A stretch of 64,000 bases of DNA from Monocercomonoides exilis (taxonomy: Eukaryota > Preaxostyla > Oxymonadida > Polymastigidae), in assembly GCA_001643675.2 (NCBI GenBank), contig LSRY02000012.1, forward strand, positions 870,501 to 934,500, in the 5' to 3' direction. The notes beneath the pieces were generated by a model that had not been told where the DNA came from, did not search any database, and saw nothing but the letters and a program-made list of their open reading frames with translations. Within the stretch, counting starts at the first letter, position 1, and the number at the start of each line of letters is the position of its first letter. Positions 46,670 through 59,600 of the stretch are shown here, piece after piece. Both the position numbers and the translations under genes were made by a program.

Positions 46670-47127
46670 TTAATGTTGAGGGTAAAGCATGACGCGCACA
46701 GATGCGCCAAATGCTTTTGGTGGAATGTTATGTGTGAAGCGAGCACGAACAACACCACTGTTTCCGTGAGTTTTGACTATTTTCCCTCTAATGACTTTAA
46801 TTCCCTTTTTGTTTGATTTGCACTGAACAAATATCATGTGAATAAAAAAAGACACGTAAATTACTTTTTTTGATAACCAAATTTTGAAGTCAAACCTTTT
46901 TCACTTTATAAATGTAATACACTGTCTTTCCAAGATAATAGCGAGCTCCATGAGTTGATGTGCATCCTTGAACCTCGAGAAGAGAGATGTTTGGATGTTG
47001 TGTATGTTTTCCTCTAAGAAATCAATAAAAAGATTGTAAAATTGCGTAACAATCTCTAACAAGCAAAAGAAAAACAGAACCTTCTGAATCCTAAAATTTT
47101 TCCAGGGACGTGAAGTCTGCAGGGCAT
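46670..47127 (-). CDS. RPL35A: Ribosomal protein eL33 (L35a)
   Basis: Exons 47127-47081, 47013-46896 and 46822-46670 join in phase to 105 residues ending in TAA. Landmarks of the family appear in order: [64 protein letters not shown] and [15 protein letters not shown]. Length (105-110) fits cytosolic 60S eL33, which sits near the exit side of the large subunit. Its start is 75 bp from the divergent SF-assemblin start. Confidence 0.96.
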
Positions 47128-47202
47128 TTTTAATAATCGAATGATCTTGATTTTCCACTTTTCAAAAAAGAAAAATATAAAATGGTTTTACTTAAAATTT
47201 AA

Positions 47203-48654
47203 ATGAGCTTTCCTTCACTTCAAGAATATAAAACAGCAAAAGAAAAGACAGAACCTATTGAAAGTTCTAAAAAAATTGTTTTTACAAACACAAGAACGAA
47301 CGGAAGTCTGAGCATTTATTTATTGAAAATAATAACACTTTTTTCAGGCCGACTTGATGAACTTGGGACAAAACTTAAAAATCTTAGGATTAAAATGCAA
47401 CGAGATAAAGAGGTAACACATTCATCTATAATTACAGAATTAAATATTTTCATTTAATGAATAATAGGAAACTGAACGAAGGTTTCAGGAGCGTCTCACT
47501 TCGATTGTTGAAGTTTGTAAGAGATATTTTAAATGAAAATGTTTTTAATATTTCTTATTTTATAGTCTTTAGAAGATGTTCAACAAACGTTGTACACTTC
47601 GAATGCTGATTTTAGACAACAATTGAGAGAATATGACATTCGAACAAAATCTGATATATTTTCTGATGAATCAATCCGCTTCGCAGAAAAATCTATAGAC
47701 GAGGTTGGAGAGAAAATACTACAAGATATTGATAACATGCAGCTCTCGAGAATTTCGAATCAATCAGCAATTAAAGATTCAATGCTTCAACAAATTGGGG
47801 ATTTGCAGTTTGCATAAATTTATAATGTTATAGTGCATTTCTCAAAATTAAACATGTACACACGAATATATTTCAGAACATTTTTAAGCGATGATGCAGA
47901 TTCTACAATAGTTACACCATTGTCAATTACGAAAGATTTAGAGGATTTGGTGAATGAAGTATATTTTGAAATGAAAGCTGCTAAAGACAGAAACAAGGAA
48001 ATATGTGTGCATTACTTGATTGCGAGTTATGTTTGAAGAATTCTTTTCAATATTAAAATCGTTTTATTAGTGGAGGAGAAAGAAACAGCACACAAAAATG
48101 AGTTAGCAAAATTAAGAGACTCACTCGAAAACGAAATAAAGGTGTTTTTTTATATCAATTAATAAAAATTTCAATATTTAACACTTGCTTTTTTCTGCAT
48201 GCAATAATATGTCATGCTTTTTTTTAAAATTTATTATTTCCACTTTGAAAATCGACCACAACCACAAAACAGGAAAGAAAATCGCATCAAAAAGAACTTG
48301 ACGATATGATTGTCCATATTGGCATTTCATTCAATTCATTATTGGAGGCATGAATTTTATTACGAATTTTATTTTGATTTTACAATTTGAATTGATTATT
48401 TATAAATTTTAATTGGTTTTATCATTGCATTTCTTTATGTTCTTTTTAGAAACACAAAGAAGAAAGAAATAAGACAGAGGTTACGTTGGTAAAAGTTTGC
48501 TCAATTTATTTATTTCCACATTTCAAAGAGAATCTGCCAAATTTGTTGTAAACCCTTCTTTTTAAATTTGACTATTTATTTTCTTCTTTTTTTTTTCCAC
48601 CAAAAGTTTATGGAAGATACTTGCCTGAAAGTGGAAGAATGTTTGCAGACTTGA
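47203..48654 (+). CDS. SFA: SF-assemblin/beta-giardin family protein, nine exons
   Basis: Exons 47203-47305, 47348-47412, 47468-47512, 47566-47807, 47877-48004, 48071-48141, 48273-48347, 48450-48488 and 48607-48654 join in phase to 271 residues ending in TGA. A short Ser/Thr-containing head is followed by an almost continuous coiled coil (SRLDELGTKLKNLRIKMQRD, then ETERRFQERLTSIVE). The end, ERNKTEVTLFMEDTCLKVEE, matches the conserved C-terminus of the family. Typical length is 270-290. SF-assemblins form striated microtubule-associated rootlet fibres at basal bodies. Intron 7 uses a GC donor (GCATGA). Eight introns in 1.45 kb is the densest splicing in the window. Confidence 0.85.
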
Positions 48655-49554
48655 TAAGTACATAACGATGTTCAGCCTCATTTCACATTTCATCCTCTTC
48701 ACATCAGATACTTCTTATTGTTTGTTATACTCATTCTACCGTTCTTATCTCATTTCAATTGCTTCTTTTTTTTAAGAAACAACTAAAAATTTTACAATTT
48801 CTGTCTCAATTCATCGCAAAGCCTTTTTGTATTGATTCTTTTCCCTTCAACATCAGAAAGAAACAACATGCTTAATGTTGAACATTGAAAACTGTTTCAA
48901 CATCACATTCATTTCAATTCATTGAACGAAAGAAGTCGTTTTTATGCAACTGAAAGAACTGATATGTAATTCTCAAAGATTTGTTGAACGAAATTTACTG
49001 AAGTGATTGGAAAGAAAAGACAGAGAAAAAAAAAATAATATTGTTTAATTGCATGCTTTGTATTTTATATTTTATCTGGAAATATTTATAACAAAAAATA
49101 TATTCGTTATAATGTCAGAAGCCAAAATAAGACAATCAATATATTTTTTTTCTCTAAAAACTGAAATCGACAAAAAACAATATTTAGTCAATTTTGGATA
49201 CATAATAACAGTTGAAAGACAGCTAAGGATAAAAAGAAAAAGAAGAATAACTTTATAAATAAAATAGAAACATGACTTTGAAATGATGGATTTCATCACA
49301 TTGTGAAGGAGACATTATCAAAACATATAGAATTGAAAAAAATAAAAACAATGATAAAGTTTATGAACGACACATAAAGAAGATGAAAAAAAAGGAAGTT
49401 GAAAAGAAAAGAGATAATTACTTGCGATTTTAGAAAGAAAGAAAGAAAGATGGTTTGAAAGAAGAAAAATAACTACAACGGTTTAATAATATTTAATTAT
49501 CATTAAAAAAACATTAAAAAAAAAAACACCAAAAGACTCAATCATCAGAAATAA
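48655..49554. other. Convergent intergenic spacer, about 900 bp
   Basis: Between the 3' ends of the SF-assemblin gene and the repeat-protein gene. AT-rich, with a short purine repeat (AAAGAAAG) near 49435. No gene is supported; small open stretches at 49049-49299 overlap on both strands and look random. Confidence 0.45.
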
Positions 49555-52500
49555 TCAGTGTCCGTATGACGGGACCGGTGCGATAGACACAGCAGGCGTG
49601 GCCGGCTTGGTCCACTTGTCTGTCGTGTCATAGAATGGTATGTCGGCCGTCAAGCTCTGCTGGAACATCGAGTCCGACCCTCCCTGTATTCTTTTCTTCC
49701 CCGTGGAGAAATCTGAGTGGAACGAATGCCGCTCCACCACATCCGTGCGCGGGTTGTACGACAAGTCGTTCAGCTCCGGCCGGTCCTGCGTGTGCGACAC
49801 AATCGGCTTCTGCCGCGACTGCAGCTTCTTGAAGTCTGCGCCATACGTCGACGGGTACACAAACTGCTCTGCATTCTCCGAGTGGTAGAACTTGTCCAGC
49901 GGCTTGTCTTTATACCTGTCTGGATCCACCTGTGCCCTCGTCGGGTACGAGCTGAAGTCGATCGACGACACATGCTGCCTCGCTCCCGACGACACTAGTG
50001 TGAAGTCTGCCTGCGACGGCGCAAGCAAAGTCGACGCCACAAGCGCCTGCGGAAGCGCTGCGCTCGCACTGCCGCTGCTGAACGGCCGGTCTGTCGACTG
50101 CAGCGCCTCGCGGCTCCGCTCATACGACCGGATGAGCGACGGGGCAACACGAGAATGAGTCGTGGAGCCCATCAGCGGAGGCGAAGAAGTCTCTCCTCGA
50201 AGTGGAATGCCATCGCTGCTGCTGTCGCTGTTTGCGTGAAGTGAAGAGCGAAGTGCGACAGAACGGGTGCCAGGAAGAGCAGAGGCGCCTGCTGTGACGT
50301 CGGGGCTGTAGTCGAGATCGACTGTGAGCGGCGCTTGTGGCTCTGGCCGTGCAGGCGCCAGGCCGAAGGGCACTTGGCTGTGGAACCGGATTCTGGTGGG
50401 GTTGATGTTGACGTCGTACATCTCAGCTGGGAGTGGGTTGCCTTCTGCATCGACAGTGGCTGTTGGAAGAAGCGTCTGCCTTGGGGGAGGGTTGGTGACA
50501 AGATAAGGCTGCGTCTTGGGCTGTCCGAAGGGTATCTGCGGATGCGAACGAGGGCGGATAGGCTCCTCCGCGCGGTTGTAGTCGATCTCTGCTTCTGTCT
50601 TTGTGTTGTGTGCGACGAGCGGTGGGTGGATGCGGAGAGAGGGAGCAGGCGTGGTGAGGGAGTGGGAGAGGGTGGTTGATGGAGTCCTGTGCCTCTTTGA
50701 GAGGTTCGTGTCGTTCGGGTTGTAGATAGGGTCGAGGCTGCTTGTCTTCCAGAAGGAGCCGTATGCGTTCTCTCTCGACGTCGACTTGCGCAGATCCACC
50801 GGAGACGGCACACGCTGCGCCACCATCGTGTCAAAGGAGCGGGTGACATCATACAGCTTGTCCACAATCACTGGCCGTGTCCGCTCAGACGCTGTGGATG
50901 TGCGGGAAGAGCGGGAGAGAGGCAGCGACACTGAGCTCATGCGCGGATGCTGGCTGTTCCCTTCCAGCATCGACTCATGGGAGACATAAAAATCGCTCTC
51001 ACAGTCGCTCTTCTTCTCCAGCGGAACCCTCGCCAGCATCTTCGACTTGAATGCGCTTGATTCGCTCGGAGGTCCTCCATGTGCTGCATCCATTTTGGAA
51101 GTCTTCAGGCGCTGTGCGTGCTGGCTGATCGCTGTCTCCGTCGCCTGCAGATCAAACCCGGCCCGACCTCCGCCGGTGCGCGCAGGCATCGTCGAGCTCA
51201 TCCGCAGCGACATACCCGCTTTCAGTTTTCCCCACCCTGTCCCTTTCCTCTTCATCCCTCCTGCGCTCCCAACTTTCTTTCTCGCATCATCGTAGGAGCC
51301 TCTGTGCTGTGCTCCAGTCACATCTGGCGGAGAGTTTTCGTCGTTCTGCTTCCACGACGACCCAACAGCAGCTGACATGCTGTTCCTGAAGTTGCGAGCG
51401 ACAATGCCATTTGTCTGAGAGGAGGAGCCGTTGTGCTGCTCGTCCTTCGGCAGCTGCAGAGGGATGCCCCGAGAGCCTGTTGTTGACCTCCGGGCATCGA
51501 TTTCAGCGCGCGTCTCTGGTTCGTTGTTCCTGCCTAAATCGCCCAAACTCTGTGTCCTCTGACGCGAATGTGCTCGTGTTGGCGTGTTTGACCGGGTGAG
51601 TGTGAAAAGCGTCTGTGTGCGGCTGGGTGAGTAACTGTCGCGAGACGGTGCCATGAACGCGGGAGATGGGCGAGGTTTTCCTTTTAAAGGATGACCTATT
51701 CCTCTGAAAACATGAAAAACGCACGATTTTGCAAATTAAAGAAAGTTGTTTCAGTTTATAATAATCAGTTAAATACAAATTATTGAACATATAAATTTGT
51801 AAAAAATTCTTGTTTCAAACTTTTCTGTGTCTTGCGTTGAAAAGCTCGGATGATAGTGTCCTACCGATGGCATTTCAGAAGACACCTTCATTTCAACAGT
51901 CACAAACTGATCACGACTTGGTGCAAGAAAGGCAGCTAAATACAAGAAATAACAACAAAACAAGAAACAAAGATGATTACAACAGCAACAATTATTATTG
52001 GCACACAAGTTTTCGCCTTTGCTGTTTGCTTTTGATTTTCTGTAAAATAAAAATTTATTTAGAATTGAAAATAATAAAGAACAATACTTGATGTTTGCTG
52101 TGAAGAGGCTGCAATCACGTCAGCTACAGATTTTGCTAAATTCAACGGAGATGTTTTATCATTTGCTTTACCCTTCCCACTTTTCGACAAAGATGGAACA
52201 GGAAGAAAGTCGAAATCTGAAAAGAAATTAATCAAAAAATAATTACAAAAAGAAAAATAAACCTGATGATATTCGAGGAGTTGACGCAATTTCACCTTCT
52301 CTTCCGTCATCTTGCGAAGTCGACGTTTGAAACTGATTCAATACGAAAAAAACTACAAGATAAGCCAGAATATTAATTTCCAAACTTTTCTTCCCATCAA
52401 CGAACGATACTGAGGAAAATCAGTATTTCCTTGTTCCAATATTGTAGGCTGATCCACCTTCACTGAAAGAAATAATAATAGAAAAGGTATATATTTTTCT

Positions 52501-52639
52501 AAACAAATAAATATTAACCTTTTTTCACAACCGATCTCCAGGTTGCTGTCTGTATTTTTCCTTGTCTGCTAAATGGAGTTGGACCTATTAAATCGGTTCC
52601 ATCGCGTCCTATAGTAGTTGCTTTGACAGTAACGCTCAT
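49555..52639 (-). CDS. Probable flagellar Pro/Ser-rich repeat protein, 886 residues, six exons
   Basis: Exons 52639-52519, 52462-52386, 52332-52263, 52216-52088, 51935-51821 and 51703-49555 join in phase and end in TGA. An internal ATG at 51654 would give a 699-residue protein, but the upstream exons continue the frame smoothly across TQDTEK and KGIGHPLKGKPRPSP. Short Tyr/Asn/Pro motifs recur: VGHYHPSFSTQD, LDPIYNPNDTN, YDVNINPTRIRFHS, DDYNRAEEP-like, DLSYNPRTD. Such units occur in microtubule inner or sperm-tail proteins, so an axonemal role is a reasonable guess, not a match. The large last exon is strikingly GC-rich, unlike the five AT-rich 5' exons. Starts 58 bp from divergent CDC123. Confidence 0.72.
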
Positions 52640-52697
52640 AAAGCAACAACTAATAACTAATAATTTGTAAAACCAACGGATCTTACCAAAATAAAAT
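52640..52697. promoter_or_regulatory. 58-bp divergent intergenic region, presumed shared promoter
   Basis: Only 58 bp separate the start codons of the repeat-protein gene and CDC123. Both genes' core promoters and 5' UTRs must fit here or overlap the coding sequence. It is AT-rich and no specific motif was identified. Confidence 0.4.
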
Positions 52698-54038
52698 ATG
52701 AGCGAAGAGAAATTATTATTTCCTTGCACAAAAGAAGATCTTCTTGCATGCCAACATCATGAATGGTATAAATATTTAGAAAAATATACATTTCCAGCAA
52801 AAATAATCCACTTAACAGATTCATTTCTTGAATATCTTGAAGAAGATGGGTTTGCTTTTTATTTCAACAAAGAAAACATAAATGTTTACAATTTTTAAAC
52901 TGTTAGAATCAAATTACCAGAAGGCGTTGAGATGCCGGAAATAGGAGCTGATGACTTTGAGGATGATCATGATTTTCTTGATCATAATGATCCTGAATGG
53001 AAAGCTTTTGAGCCTGATCCATCAGATCCCCCAAAACCAAAAAGGAAAAATACTTTTCCTGAAATATGTACAGCAATTCAAGAAGCTTTTAATACTTTTG
53101 GAACTGCAATTCCAAAACTGAATTGGACAACTCCAAAAGATGCAATTTGGGCAAATCCTCTTCATACACTTCGTTGCGAACAAACAGCCCAGGTTCTTTT
53201 GCTTTTGAAGGCGAGTGATGAGACGGATTATAACCTTCATCATATGTTTGACAACTGCGAACCACCTTCAGATATTAAATCACCTGCTGAACCTGTGATT
53301 TCTCTTCGAGAATTTTTTATATTAGATGAAAGTCACGAATTTCGTTGCTTTATAATAAATGGAAAATTTGTTGGAATATCTCAAAGACATGCAGACTTTT
53401 ACTATTCGCATCTTCAGCCAGTTGAAACACAGAATACAATTATTTCAGTCTGCGCAACATTTTGGCAGGAGCAGGTGAAAAACAAATTTCCCATCAAAAC
53501 ATATACCATGGACGTTTATCTAACAAAAACTTGGAAAAAAGTTAAAATTGTTGACTTTGGAGTTCTTTCAGAGCCATATTCTGATCCTTTATTGTTTTCG
53601 TTTCAGGACTTGTTTGATCTTTCCAAGCAATATTCAGCTTCTGAGGAATCTTCTTTACCATCTGTGAAAGAAAATGCTCTTTCAGAACCTTTAGCATCAC
53701 CTTTATCTTCGTCGTCATCATCTTCATCATCCACTTCTTCATCTTCCTCTTCTATTTCATCATTTTCAGAACAAGCTACGGAATGTTCCGGAGATTCTCC
53801 CACTCAAAAAGACGAAAGCGAAAGAGAAGTCAAACCAATATTGAGGATCGTTCAATCAACAGAAGCTAACATGGTTCCTTTGTCAGACTCCATTCAAAGA
53901 AAGGGAAGATTCAAACTTCCTGACGAAATTCAAAAAGTTATGAATGAAGAAGGATTGAATGAGTTTATTGAACGAGTTAAGAAAGAAAACGAAGCAGTGA
54001 AAGCCGAAGAGCAGAAAAAGCAATGTTGTAAAAGTTGA
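52698..54038 (+). CDS. CDC123: CDC123/D123 family protein (eIF2 assembly chaperone)
   Basis: Two exons (52698-52849, 52907-54038; donor GTTTGC) give 427 residues ending in TGA. The N-terminus (CQHHEWYKYLEKYTFPAKII) matches the family, and the splice completes EEDGIKLPEGVEMPE. Then PKLNWTTPKDAIWANPLHTL with LRCEQTAQVLLLLKASDETD, and EFRCFIINGKFVGISQRHADFYY, the conserved nucleotide-binding core of this ATP-grasp protein. CDC123 promotes joining of eIF2 gamma with eIF2 alpha. The last ~110 residues add a polySer stretch and a charged helix (FKLPDEIQKVMNEEGLNEFI), an extension beyond the usual fold. Confidence 0.94.
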
Positions 54039-54083
54039 ATGGCTTGAACGATATTGCTTTTGAGATTTATTTGAACTTTTTTT

Positions 54084-56603
54084 ATGGGAAGACCGTTTTT
54101 GATCATGATTGATCAGACGATTTCGCCCCTTCTTGCAATGCGACAGTCTATTATTATTCTCGAGGGCGATTCACTTGTTGTGCCCGAAATTGCCTCTGCA
54201 ATTGACTGTCGCTTAAAGGCAAGATATAAACACATTTCTATCAATTCACTTTTGAAAGATGTCTGCTTTATTCAACAATGATCACTCTTTGTTTCAGTAA
54301 AAATTTTTAAATATATTTAAATAGAAATCACAACAGCAGGATGATTTTGGACGAAAGCTGAAAATTTTTGTAGACTCTGATACATCATGTCCTTCTGATT
54401 TACTTGTCCAGATACTGGTACAAAAAGTGAATGAAGAATTCACACAGCTTCTTTCTAATCAATCAGTATGATTTTCATGGAAAAATTATATTTTTATGTT
54501 ATCTAATCTTTTTCTAGATTAATCAATCTCAAAACAATCATTTTACCTTTTCTCAAGAACAAATTGCAAAAGAACAATCGACAGATGTGTCTAAAGAAGT
54601 TCCAGGAACTCTTAAAAAGAAAAATCGACAAGGCACTTCTTCAAAATTGAAACCATTAAGCCAAGATGATAAAAATGTGCAATTGCAACAAGATAACAAG
54701 GATTCAAATCAAAAAGGCATAATTCTTCAACCTGATCCAGATGACTCTCCAAACAACCCATTTTACCCAAAACAATTCCTAATATTTACAGGATTTCCAA
54801 AGAGTATTACAACTCTTCTTCAGTTTCAAGAGTCGCTCATTAGAATTGGACATCTTATTAATGCAATTGTTCTTGTTCGTCCAGTTCCATACATTTCATC
54901 TTCAATGCTTACAACGCTCTCTCAATCATTTTCGTCTTCTCTTTTTTCAAACTCGATGCTAACTGCACAGCCAGATGCAGACATTTCACCACAGGACAAA
55001 TCCAAAAACAAAGGATCCGAAAAGTCTAAAGAAAAGGAGAAAACAAAAACAAAAGAATCAAAACAAACGAAAAGCACCAAATCAGATAAGAAAGGGAAAG
55101 ATACCAATGCACATGCAGCAGGGAAAAGTGGAACTAACCGCCCGCCTCCAATTGTGTACTCAATGTCACCGCAGGCTGCCTCACTCCTTTCGCTGCCTGC
55201 CATCTCACCATCCTCAGCAGCCTCAGGCCTGTTCGACGACCTCGCAGCGCCCAACTCTTCGATGTGGCTGTACGACCTCGTGACGATGAACCGGTTCCAC
55301 CTGATCGACTGTACCGGCGCTGTGCTGAGAGACCTGTTTCTGCTCGAAGTCAAAAGCGGAGTGCCATTTCACCCGTCTATCCACGTCCGCCCTTCGAGTC
55401 CGCCTCCGCCGCTGCTCCAACAGTCATCCGTCTCCACCGCATCGCTGCCGGCTGTCCAGTCCCGCACGTCTTCCTCAGCATCCGCCACACACCCGTCTGC
55501 TTCTTCGTCTCCAGGCTCTTCTTCTCCGACTCGATCAGCTTCACAAGCAGAATCACCAGATGCTCTTTCTGTCATCTCTGGGGTCACTCCCACGCTTCCC
55601 CCTCTTTCTTCCCCGCCTTTCCAGCCACTGACACTTCTCTCTGCACAAAAATCCAGTCTTCTTGGCTCCTCTCTCTCACAGCCCATGATGCGCCCTCCAC
55701 CTCCGCTTGCCCCTCCAACTGCCCCCACGTCACTTCCCATCTCTCCACTTCACATTATCACTCCTTCTGCCTCATACGCTGCAGCTTCTGTGCCTCTTCC
55801 TCCACCCGCTGCGCCTGTTCTTCCACTTCCTTCACACAACTTCTTTTCTCCTCCGCCACTTCTCTACATCCCCAAAGACGGAGTCACATTGCTCCGTGAG
55901 ATTCACCTCGCCATCGCATCGAATGCTGCCAGAGATTCGCTCTATCGCCAGTGGCTCAACAGCACTCCTGTCAGCACCGTGTCACAGGGCGTGCCATACG
56001 ACCTGTTTATGCACACAGATGCACCTGCAGTTCAAGCAGAGCTGCCTTCGCCAATGAAGAGCATGAGTACAAGCCCTGATTGGAAGAGCGTTTCATTCGC
56101 ATCTCCACTGGGCTCTCCCCAGACACAGCTATTTCCTTCTTCTGGTCTGAGACAGTCCTCCACAACCACCTCGTCTGCTTCTCCCCTCTCTTCTTCCCAA
56201 TTGTCTCCGCTCACAAGCAGCTTCCAGCCCGTTTTTTCGCTCCAGAGTTCAGTTGCCACTCGCTTGTGCCAAGTTCTGCCTGCGTCGCATGAGAGTGTGA
56301 GGCTGTCGCGGCAGGAGCAGACGATACGGGCGAAGGAGTTTGAGTCAGAACGGCAGATGCTATCGCTCCTCTCACGCGCCATGTGCCTCCCGCCGGCGAT
56401 GGCGTCTTCGCTCATCAGCGATTCTGGGTATGATGAAAGCGGCGAAGGAGAAATGAAGAAAGAAGCAGGAGCAGGAGGAGCAGCAGCAGGAGCTTCCACA
56501 AACCCCGGAAAAAGAGGAAGAACAGGGGAGAAGACGCCTGCTGTGAGGTCGCGTGCAGGCACTTCGAGAAAAAGAGAGTCAAGAAGAGAGAAAGACGGGG
56601 CAT

Positions 56604-56635
<32 letters not shown>

Positions 56636-59600
56636 TCAGGAATATCAGGATCATCAAGCACATCAGGATTATCAGGCTTATCAGGTTTGACTGGCACAGG
56701 AGCTGAGCCAGCTCTGTCTGGCGAGCCAACATTCATCGACAGGAGGGGCATTGCATCTGAAGAAGGCACGCCATACGTCTTGTCGTCCTCTTCTTCCCAG
56801 GCGAGCCTTGCCAATGTGCGGGGGCAGCTGACGCAGCTGAACGGCTTCAGCGGCTGCTCAGCCTGTTTTGAAGCGCAGAAGATAGAGACGCAGCTGCGGA
56901 CACCCGAAGAGGCGCTGCTGGATGGCTCGCTCGCGATGGATCTGAGAAGGTACAAAAGAACAGCAGAGAGGCTTGTTGTGATCTCAAACCCGGATTCCCC
57001 GTCGCTTGCTATGGCTCTCCCGGCTTCTTCTTCTTCATCTGTTTCTTCTTCTTCTTCTTCAATGAGTTCAACTTTGTCTGATGCTTCGAACAAGAAAAGC
57101 AGCTCAAACAGCACAAAAGCAAAGTCATCAGACATCATTCCCACACTTCCTGTTGCGTCAGCAGCTGCTGCTGAGATCTGGTTTCCTTCTTCTTCTTCTT
57201 CTTCTTCTTCTGCTTCTGCTTCAACATCGTCACAACCGTCCTCTTTCCTCTCGTCCACTCACCAGCGCAGTCCGCATGCTTCTTCGTCTGTCACACGCTC
57301 TCTTTCTCTTTCCCTTTCCAAACGAGCTGCTCAGCCTGCTCTTCGCTCTTCTCTTAATGGGACGTCTCCCACAAGAGCCAACAGAATTTCCAATGCTTCT
57401 TCCTCCTCTGCTTCTTCCTCTGCTTCCAACCGCTTGCCCTCTCGTTCTTTAGACCCGTCTGTTGATATTGGCTTGAATGTTCCGCTTGTTCTCCACTCGC
57501 TTCTCGACCAGGTGTGCTTTGAAGAGTCGCCACAGGGCTTGTCCATCAGAGGAATAGCAGCGGACAGACAGAAGAAGCAGACACAGCAGAAAGGAGGAGC
57601 AGCAAAAGAAGAAAAAGAAAAAGAAGAGGAGGGAGAAAGGAAAGGAAAGGAAAGTGATGTGAAAAATTCGAAATCTGCTTCAGCTGGCTCAGCTAATGAA
57701 GGAGCAACAAAGACAATGCCATCTTCTCCTCTTTCTTCTTCTTCTTCCTCTTCCTCCTCCAATTTAGCTTTGACGCCTTCTCCTTCTCCTTTACCTTCAC
57801 CTTCTCCTTCACCTTCTCCCTCGTCCTCCTCCTCCTCCTCATCATTTCCTTCTTCTTCTTCTTCTTCCTTTGCTGTTTCGTCTGATCCACTTGAGCAGCA
57901 GCGCATTGATGATGAGTCCCGCCGGCTGGAGGCGATCTTAGACGAACACCTGAGCCAAGTGTGTGCACAGAAGAAAGGGAAAAAGGGGAAATCATCATCA
58001 TCATCATCATCATCTTCTTCTTCTTCTTCATCAGCTTCTTCAATGAAGAAGAGCAAAGTGTCAATTGTGGTGCAGCCGGGGGAGACGCAAAAAAGAGTAA
58101 CAAGACGATTGACAGCTGTTAGCAGCGCAGGCAACGGCTTTCTCAACAACAGAGAAAATACACAGGGAAATGGATGGTTCAAGGAATTTCTTCTGAAAGG
58201 GATTGAAGATAACAACAATAGCAACAGCAATGACAATAACAATATCACAAACAACAAAAATAACAGGAATGGCTTGATTGACATTCCAAGTGCTGGCTGT
58301 GCTCCTTCTTCGACTCCGCAGTCTCCAGTGCAGACGCCTCCTCTTCTGTTTTCTTCATCTGAAGGTCAGCTGCCGTCGTATGATGACTCCACAATCAAGT
58401 TTGTCTCAATCGAAAGCGGATCTGCTGCTGACTTGTCGTCAAAGTCGGCATCTTCCACAATTTCAGGCTATCCTCCATATTCATCTCAGTTCTCTTCTTC
58501 TTCCTCTTCTTCTTCCTCTTCCTCCTCAAACTTCACGACACCCTCAATTCCTCCACTCCCCACTGCTGCCTCTGCCTCTGCATCTCCCCACTGCTTCACC
58601 GCCCTCCGCAGCTTCCGCCTGCGCCCGCCTGCTCTTCTCACCCGAACTGACACGCCTTCATTGAGCACCCTCAGCCGCTTGCTTTCGATTTCTCCTTCTC
58701 TTTATTCCCTCTTCTCCTCCCCTGCCATTCCTCACCATTCGTTCTCGCCCCACCACTTTATCACACACTACAGCCTCCAACTCCCCACTGCTTTGCTCAC
58801 TTTACAGCCCCAGCCTATCTCCCACGCAGAATCTGTCGCTTTCCTCATTTCTTTCCTCACCCCTTCCTCGTCATACCACCCCCTTTCTCGCTCTTTAACA
58901 TCTTCTCAGTCGATCGGCCATCTCCTTCCTGACTCTCTTTCTTCTGTCCCATCGTCTGCCAGTCTTTCTCAACAGGCTCCTGCTCTTCTACGCAGAAAAA
59001 GTGCTGTCATGTCAAAAGTGCCTGAACAACACGCACCGCACCGCCCGCAGCAGTCGCCAAGTTTTGTGTCGCTGCAGCAGCAGCAGCAGCACGGATCAAG
59101 TGCCAATGCAAATATCGAGACAACTCCATCTTCTTCTTCATCTTCTTCTTCTCAGTTGTCTCAGCTATCTCAATCATCGTCATCAACTTCATCATCTTCT
59201 TCTTCAGGCGCTATTCAATCAACTGTGCCGAATGTGCTGCCTCCAAGTTTTGTTCCTTTGGAGACGCCTCATCCAGATGAAAGTGATTCGTCCGCTCCTG
59301 TTGTGCTCACGATGCTCCCATCTACCAATGCTCCAGCTTTGTCTTCACAGCCTTCTCATTCACTGGGAGATGGGTCTTTGATTAGCCAGCAGCAGCAGCA
59401 GATAAGCTTGTTATCGTCGTCGTCGTCGTCATCATCATCTTCTTCTTCCTCTTCTTCCTCATCAAAAGAGTCAACACCAACCTCACCGCAAACACAGCGC
59501 AGTCGCGCCCCTCGTTTCATCACTACCTCATCCCCTCAGATTCTGTCACTGGTCGGTGGAGGTGTGTCATCCAACATCTTCACCACGTCTGCTGGCTCAA

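Noticed and set aside
50172-50867. 231-codon minus-strand Arg/Ser/Thr-rich frame
   Set aside because: It overlaps the repeat-protein exon in a shifted frame of the same strand; codon pattern and motifs support the long frame.
56032-57258. 408-codon minus-strand open frame, and others at 57331-58284, 55369-55740 and 54922-55353
   Set aside because: They lie opposite the giant plus-strand exon and consist of Glu/Asp/Leu runs complementary to its Ser/Pro/Gln tracts. They arise from composition and carry no splice signals or domains.
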